Source: JAAFIP01 sp031367325
GTDB lineage: Bacteria > Pseudomonadota > Gammaproteobacteria > Burkholderiales > Burkholderiaceae_C
Length of the DNA: 64,000 bases
Direction of reading: 5' to 3'
Assembly: GCA_031367325.1 (NCBI GenBank)
Contig: JANLPQ010000032.1
Coordinates: 9,209-73,208 of the forward strand
Part shown: in pieces, positions 60,339 through 64,000 of the stretch
Numbering within the stretch: the stretch's first letter is position 1
Layout: every line of letters begins with the position of its first letter
Notes under the pieces: generated by a model
Told to the model about the DNA's origin: nothing
What the model saw: only the letters and a program-made list of their open reading frames with translations
Database searches by the model: none
Program-made: the position numbers and the translations under genes

Positions 60339-61616
60339 ATGAAACTAGAAACCATCGCCGTTCACGGCGGCTACACACCCGACCCCACGACTAAAGCTGT
60401 CGCGGTGCCCATCTACCAAACCGTAGCCTACGCGTTTGACAACACGCAGCATGGCGCTGATTTGTTTGACCTGAAGGTAGCGGGCAACATCTACAGCCGC
60501 ATCATGAACCCAACCAACGGTGTGCTGGAGGCCCGCGTGGCCGCACTCGAAGGCGGCATTGGCGCGCTGGCAGTGGCGTCGGGCATGTCGGCTATTGCCT
60601 ATGCCATACAAACCATCACTGAGGCGGGTGACAACATTATTTCTGCGTCTACTTTGTATGGTGGCACCTACAATTTGTTTGCCCACACCTTCCCGCAGAT
60701 GGGTATTGAGGTGCGCTTTGCCGACTACCGTGACCCAGCTTCGTTTGGCAAGCTAATCGACGCACGCACCAAAGCTATTTATTGCGAGTCGATTGGCAAC
60801 CCTTTGGGCAATATTACCGATATCGCCGCGTTGGCCAAAGTAGCGCACGACCATGGCGTGCCGCTGATCGTGGACAACACCGTGCCCAGCCCTTATTTGT
60901 GCCGCCCGTTTGAGCACGGGGCCGATATTGTGGTGCATTCACTGACTAAATATTTGGGTGGCCACGGCACCAGCATTGGCGGTGCGGTAGTGGACTCGGG
61001 CAAGTTCCCATGGGCAGAGCACAAGGCGCGTTTCAAGCGACTGAACGAGCCCGATGTAAGCTACCACGGCGTGGTCTACACCGAAGCCCTTGGCCCTGCA
61101 GCCTACATTGGCCGCTGCCGCGTAGTGCCGCTGCGTAATATGGGTGCGGCGCTCAGCCCGATGAATGCGTTTCAGATTTTGCAAGGCATTGAAACGCTGG
61201 CATTGCGCATGGACCGTATTTGCGAGAACGCCGTCAAAGTGGCTACGCATTTGCAAAAACATGCCAAGGTAGCGTCGGTCAACTACGCAGGCCTGCCTGA
61301 CCATCCTGACCATGCGCTGGTCAAGAAGATGATGGGTGGCCGTGCCTCTGGCATCATCAGCTTTACTCTCAAAGGCGAGAAGGGCCGTGAGGCGGGTGCA
61401 CGTTTCCAGGACGCGCTCAAACTGTTTACCCGGCTGGTTAACATTGGGGATGCCAAGTCGTTAGCTTGCCACCCTGCGTCTACTACCCACCGCCAGCTGA
61501 ACCCGCAAGAGCTGGCCAAAGCGGGGGTCAGCGAAGGCATGGTGCGCTTGTCGGTAGGCATTGAGCATGTTGACGATTTGTTGGAAGATCTAGAGCAAGC
61601 GCTGGCGGCGGTGTGA
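60339..61616 (+). CDS. metY: O-acetylhomoserine sulfhydrylase/aminocarboxypropyltransferase
   Basis: PLP-dependent enzyme producing homocysteine from O-acetylhomoserine and sulfide, 425 residues. Family motifs are IAVHGGYTPDPTTKAVAVPIYQT (read as VHGGYTPDP and VPIYQT), RIMNPTNGVLEARVAALEGG, and SLTKYLGGHGTSIGG with the PLP-binding Lys near residue 204. The full length and VDNTVPSPYLCRPFEHGADI favour MetY over MetB/MetC. AAGGAG precedes the ATG. Converges with paaE. Confidence 0.95.
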   Translation: MKLETIAVHGGYTPDPTTKAVAVPIYQTVAYAFDNTQHGADLFDLKVAGNIYSRIMNPTNGVLEARVAALEGGIGALAVASGMSAIAYAIQTITEAGDNIISASTLYGGTYNLFAHTFPQMGIEVRFADYRDPASFGKLIDARTKAIYCESIGNPLGNITDIAALAKVAHDHGVPLIVDNTVPSPYLCRPFEHGADIVVHSLTKYLGGHGTSIGGAVVDSGKFPWAEHKARFKRLNEPDVSYHGVVYTEALGPAAYIGRCRVVPLRNMGAALSPMNAFQILQGIETLALRMDRICENAVKVATHLQKHAKVASVNYAGLPDHPDHALVKKMMGGRASGIISFTLKGEKGREAGARFQDALKLFTRLVNIGDAKSLACHPASTTHRQLNPQELAKAGVSEGMVRLSVGIEHVDDLLEDLEQALAAV

Positions 61617-61619
61617 GCG

Positions 61620-61679
61620 CCGTTCGTTCAAGGCGACTTGCTTACCGTTCGTCCACGGTGACTTGATCACCGTTCGTCA
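61620..61679. repeat. 25-bp tandem repeat, about 2.4 units
   Basis: Units at 61620-61644 and 61645-61669 share CCGTTCGT.CA.GG.GACTTG, and a partial unit follows. The array fills the metY-paaE convergent gap and its last part contains the paaE stop codon. The CCGTTCGT start resembles a widespread proteobacterial repeat. Confidence 0.6.
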
Positions 61680-62779
61680 TAACTGACCACCACGCGCCCA
61701 GATGCACAATGCGCTTGGCAGGTCAGCACAAAACCTTTGTCGATCTCCCATTGCTCTAGCGTAAAGTTTTTCTCCATCGTCACTCTACCCTCGAGCACCT
61801 TGGCGCGGCAGGTGCAGCACACGCCGGCCTTGCATGCATAAGGTAGGTCAAGGTTGCCCGCAAGGGCGGTGTCCAACACGTTGTCACTGGCTTGCATGCC
61901 AAAGCTGTGGCCTTTGCCGTCTAAGATAACTTCAAGTGAAAATTCATAAGCTATATTAGCGTTTTGGGCCGTAGAACCTGCTCGAGCAGCTATGGTTTTA
62001 GTAGTAAATTGAGAGCCTGTGGCAAACCGTTCAGCGTGTACACGCGCGCGTGCAATGCCTGCTTTGGCTAGAGCGCGTTCGGCAGATTCAATCATGGCTT
62101 CAGGCCCGCAGATAAACACTTCTGCAATGTGTGCTGCAGGCACCAGTTGCTTGAGCAGCGCGGTAACTTTGGCTTCATCTAAACGGCCATGCAGCAGGTC
62201 AACCTCTTGCGGTTGGCGCGACAGCACGTGGACCAGCGACACGCGGCCCGCATAGCGGTCTTTCAGGTCTTGCAGCGCCTCGTGAAACATAATGGTATTG
62301 CTGCGTTGGTTACCGTACACCAAGGTAAAGCGCGACGATGGCTCCGTGGCCAGCGTATGCGCCATGATGGACAAGATAGGTGTAATGCCCGAGCCCGCTG
62401 CCAGCCCTAAGCGGTGCGTGCCTTGTGGCTGCGCGAAGGCCGCTTTGGGGGTAAAGCGACCATCGGGCGGCATGACATCCACCTCGTCACCCACCCGTAG
62501 CGCAGTGGTGGCCCAGGTGCTAAACACGCCACCTTCTACCCGTTTGATACCTACGGTAATTTCTTGCCCACTGGCCAGTTGCGCGGGGGTACTGCACAGC
62601 GAATAGCTGCGCCGCACAGATTCACCGTCAACCATGGCGCGCAAGTTAACAAACTGACCCGGTGTAAACCGAAACGCATCGCGCAGATCGGGTGGTATGG
62701 CCAAGGTGATAGCCACGGCTTGCGCTGTTAAAGGCTCAATGCGTTTGACGAACAGGGCGTGAAAATGCGGTGTGCTCAT
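61667..62779 (-). CDS. paaE: Phenylacetyl-CoA epoxidase reductase subunit PaaE
   Basis: Iron-sulfur flavoprotein passing electrons from NADPH to the PaaABC epoxidase, 370 residues from the ATG at 62779 (MSTPHFHALFVKRIEPL, typical of PaaE). FAD/NAD domain marks are VRRSYSLCSTP, LGLAAGSGITPILSI and FICGPEAMI; the C-terminal [2Fe-2S] ferredoxin domain has CKAGVCCTCRAKV and a later Cys. The region between the two domains includes TKTIAARAGSTAQNAN, encoded by a dispersed repeat. It lies in the order paaC-paaD-paaE. Confidence 0.95.
   Translation of the reverse strand: MSTPHFHALFVKRIEPLTAQAVAITLAIPPDLRDAFRFTPGQFVNLRAMVDGESVRRSYSLCSTPAQLASGQEITVGIKRVEGGVFSTWATTALRVGDEVDVMPPDGRFTPKAAFAQPQGTHRLGLAAGSGITPILSIMAHTLATEPSSRFTLVYGNQRSNTIMFHEALQDLKDRYAGRVSLVHVLSRQPQEVDLLHGRLDEAKVTALLKQLVPAAHIAEVFICGPEAMIESAERALAKAGIARARVHAERFATGSQFTTKTIAARAGSTAQNANIAYEFSLEVILDGKGHSFGMQASDNVLDTALAGNLDLPYACKAGVCCTCRAKVLEGRVTMEKNFTLEQWEIDKGFVLTCQAHCASGRVVVSYDER
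61966..62007 (-). repeat. Dispersed hairpin repeat, copy 16 (inside paaE)
   Basis: GGCCGTAGAACCTGCTCGAGCAGC on the plus strand; the gene reads it on the other strand as TTKTIAARAGSTAQ in the linker between the reductase and ferredoxin domains. Confidence 0.8.
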
Positions 62780-62795
62780 AGGTTGCGGCGCAGCT

Positions 62796-63353
62796 TCAAT
62801 AAGGCTTGAAATAATCAAACGGCTCTAAACAATCCAAGCATTTATACAACGCTTTGCAAGCAGTAGAGGCAAAGTGCGATGTCTCGGTGGTGTTGCTGCT
62901 TTGGCATCTTGGGCAAGGTACATTTTTTAGCTGAAATCGGCCTATAGGAACCGTAAATACTGCTCGTACAGCTATGGAATTAGTAGTATTTTTGGGCCTG
63001 GCATCTGCCGCAGATTGCTGCGCCGCGCTGCATTGCGGAGGCGCTATGCCGTAGTCGCGCAGTTTGTCTTTGGCGCTGTCAGTCATCCAGTCGGTGGTCC
63101 ATGCGGGGGCCAGTTGCGTTACAACTTGGGCTGTTACGCCTGCATCGCGCAAAGCAGTTTTCACATCATCTTCAATCTGCCCTATCGCCGGGCAGCCGCT
63201 GTAGGTGGGGGTAATGACCACTTCAATGCTGCCATCTTGCGTGTAACGTACATCGCGCAAAATGCCCAGTTCGCGGATGCTAACCACGGGTATTTCAGGG
63301 TCGGGCACGTGGTCTAAAAGCTGCCACACGCGCTCGATATGTGGTGTCACCAC
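62796..63353 (-). CDS. paaD: Phenylacetate-CoA pathway protein PaaD
   Basis: PaaD is needed for activity of the epoxidase and is thought to assist iron-sulfur assembly. 185 residues, GTG start. The N-terminal DUF59 (MIP18-like) domain is LLDHVPDPEIPVVSIRELG, then VVITPTYSGCPAIGQIEDDV. The C-terminal CPRCQSSNTTETSHF and CLDCLEPFDYFKPY form a four-Cys metal site. Between the two, NTTNSIAVRAVFTVP is encoded by a dispersed repeat. Starts within the paaC stop region (overlap of seven bases). Confidence 0.94.
   Translation of the reverse strand: MVTPHIERVWQLLDHVPDPEIPVVSIRELGILRDVRYTQDGSIEVVITPTYSGCPAIGQIEDDVKTALRDAGVTAQVVTQLAPAWTTDWMTDSAKDKLRDYGIAPPQCSAAQQSAADARPKNTTNSIAVRAVFTVPIGRFQLKNVPCPRCQSSNTTETSHFASTACKALYKCLDCLEPFDYFKPY
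62952..62988 (-). repeat. Dispersed hairpin repeat, copy 17 (inside paaD)
   Basis: Partly diverged copy; the gene reads NTTNSIAVRAVFT, the same frame as in paaE. Confidence 0.7.
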
Positions 63354-64000
63354 GTAGCCTCCGGGTGCGCGCGGGCAAGGCTCTGCATTTCGGCCAGCAG
63401 ATAGCTCAAATGCTCGGAGTGGTGGCCTTGTTTGCCGCGTGTGATGAAGCCTGTGCTAGTGGGTATGTGCAAGGTGGCTTGGTTAATGACGGTAGCTACA
63501 CTGGTGTGCCACACAGTTTGCGCTGCAGCTGTGTCGGTGCCTATGTTCAATTTAACAGCTGCACTATCCATAGCGCAGGGTGTAAACCATTCTTGCGTGT
63601 ACGGCATCAGATAATCTAAAGCCGCTTGCATGCGCGCGTGCGATTGGGCAGTGCCGTCACCCAAGCGCAGCATCCAGTCGGTGCTGTGGCGCAAATGGTA
63701 GCGTACTTCTTTAACGCTCTTGGCGGCGATAGCGGCTAACTGCGCATCAGCAGAGTTTTGCAACTGCGCCCATACTAAATTCATTAGCGATGCGTACAAA
63801 AAGTTGCGCGCAATCGTCACAGCGTAGTCCATCTCGGTGTGCACCGATGGCGCAAACGCACTGCAGTGCGGTAGCTCTAGCATGGTGTAGTTTAAGAACT
63901 GCTCGGGGTTGCGAAAGTAGGCCAGCTTGTCTTCCGTAGTGTTTTCTAGCAGGCTTGCAGCATGTTGGTACAGCATGCGCGCTTGGCCGATATGGTCCAG
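63347..64000 (-). CDS. paaC: Phenylacetyl-CoA epoxidase subunit PaaC (5' part beyond window)
   Basis: Structural, non-catalytic ferritin-like subunit of the ring-1,2-phenylacetyl-CoA epoxidase. The frame is open to the right edge (LDHIGQARMLYQHAASLL is internal PaaC sequence), so the start is outside; the visible part is 217 residues. Conserved are KEVRYHLRHSTDWMLRLGDGT and the C-terminal GKQGHHSEHLSYLLAEMQ. Downstream paaD overlaps by seven bases. paaB and paaA are expected to the right. Confidence 0.94.
   Translation of the reverse strand: MDHIGQARMLYQHAASLLENTTEDKLAYFRNPEQFLNYTMLELPHCSAFAPSVHTEMDYAVTIARNFLYASLMNLVWAQLQNSADAQLAAIAAKSVKEVRYHLRHSTDWMLRLGDGTAQSHARMQAALDYLMPYTQEWFTPCAMDSAAVKLNIGTDTAAAQTVWHTSVATVINQATLHIPTSTGFITRGKQGHHSEHLSYLLAEMQSLARAHPEATW

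Noticed and set aside
1..64000. tRNA or rRNA genes, CRISPR arrays, full-length insertion sequences or phage structural genes
   Set aside because: Looked for by eye on both strands; none was found, though short tRNA genes could be missed without a covariance search.

Overview
The window looks like chromosome of a betaproteobacterium of the order Burkholderiales, most likely a Comamonadaceae member (Rhodoferax/Polaromonas type). This rests on gene order (glyQ-glyS-gmhB-plsC-ygjP, a LiuR-controlled leucine-degradation locus carrying aceK, a double-length UvrA paralogue, an ahcY SAH riboswitch) and on two dispersed repeat families I associate with that group. Genus is not determined. No tRNA, rRNA, CRISPR array or complete insertion sequence was seen.

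Layout. 0-5.4 kb: glycyl-tRNA synthetase genes (glyQ runs in from the left edge), heptose phosphatase gmhB, acyltransferase plsC and a YgjP-type metalloprotease. 5.5-32.7 kb: leucine/isovalerate catabolism. A MerR-type regulator (liuR) and isovaleryl-CoA dehydrogenase start the locus; methylcrotonyl-CoA carboxylase subunits, methylglutaconyl-CoA hydratase and HMG-CoA lyase lie further on. Interleaved are carbonic anhydrase, aceK, a thiolase, a second acyl-CoA dehydrogenase, a complete branched-chain amino acid ABC transporter with fused LivM-LivG, xylose genes xylBA, an intact vapBC pair and dinB. Two copies of one perfect palindrome, before liuR-liuA and before mccB, are the likely LiuR operators that join the two halves. 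32.7-38.8 kb: small proteins, a DsbA-like isomerase, an MHS-family transporter and a two-subunit sodium/solute symporter. 38.9-44.9 kb: a 2000-residue tandem UvrA.

44.9-56 kb is an accessory island: a BRO-N gene, an alpha/beta hydrolase, a compositionally different three-gene operon that looks like an ABC-three-component (ABC-3C) conflict system, a decaying vapBC, a HAD phosphatase, a frameshifted DUF1016 nuclease gene, the housekeeping gene prfC and a parDE pair. 56.3-61.6 kb is the methyl cycle: SAH riboswitch, ahcY, tlyA, metF, rlpA and metY. 61.7-64 kb holds paaE, paaD and the 3' part of paaC (phenylacetyl-CoA epoxidase) on the minus strand.

Two observations cut across the map. A roughly 45-60 bp hairpin-rich repeat occurs about 17 times, and about nine copies lie inside genes, translated in frame in several reading frames. 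A second, roughly 70 bp repeat is translated in one and the same frame as a Gly/Pro/Ala-rich insert in GlyQ, methylcrotonyl-CoA carboxylase alpha and UvrA. The strongest candidate for a little-studied biological system is the ABC-3C operon at 47.3-50.7 kb. All family assignments are by eye from motifs; no database search was run.
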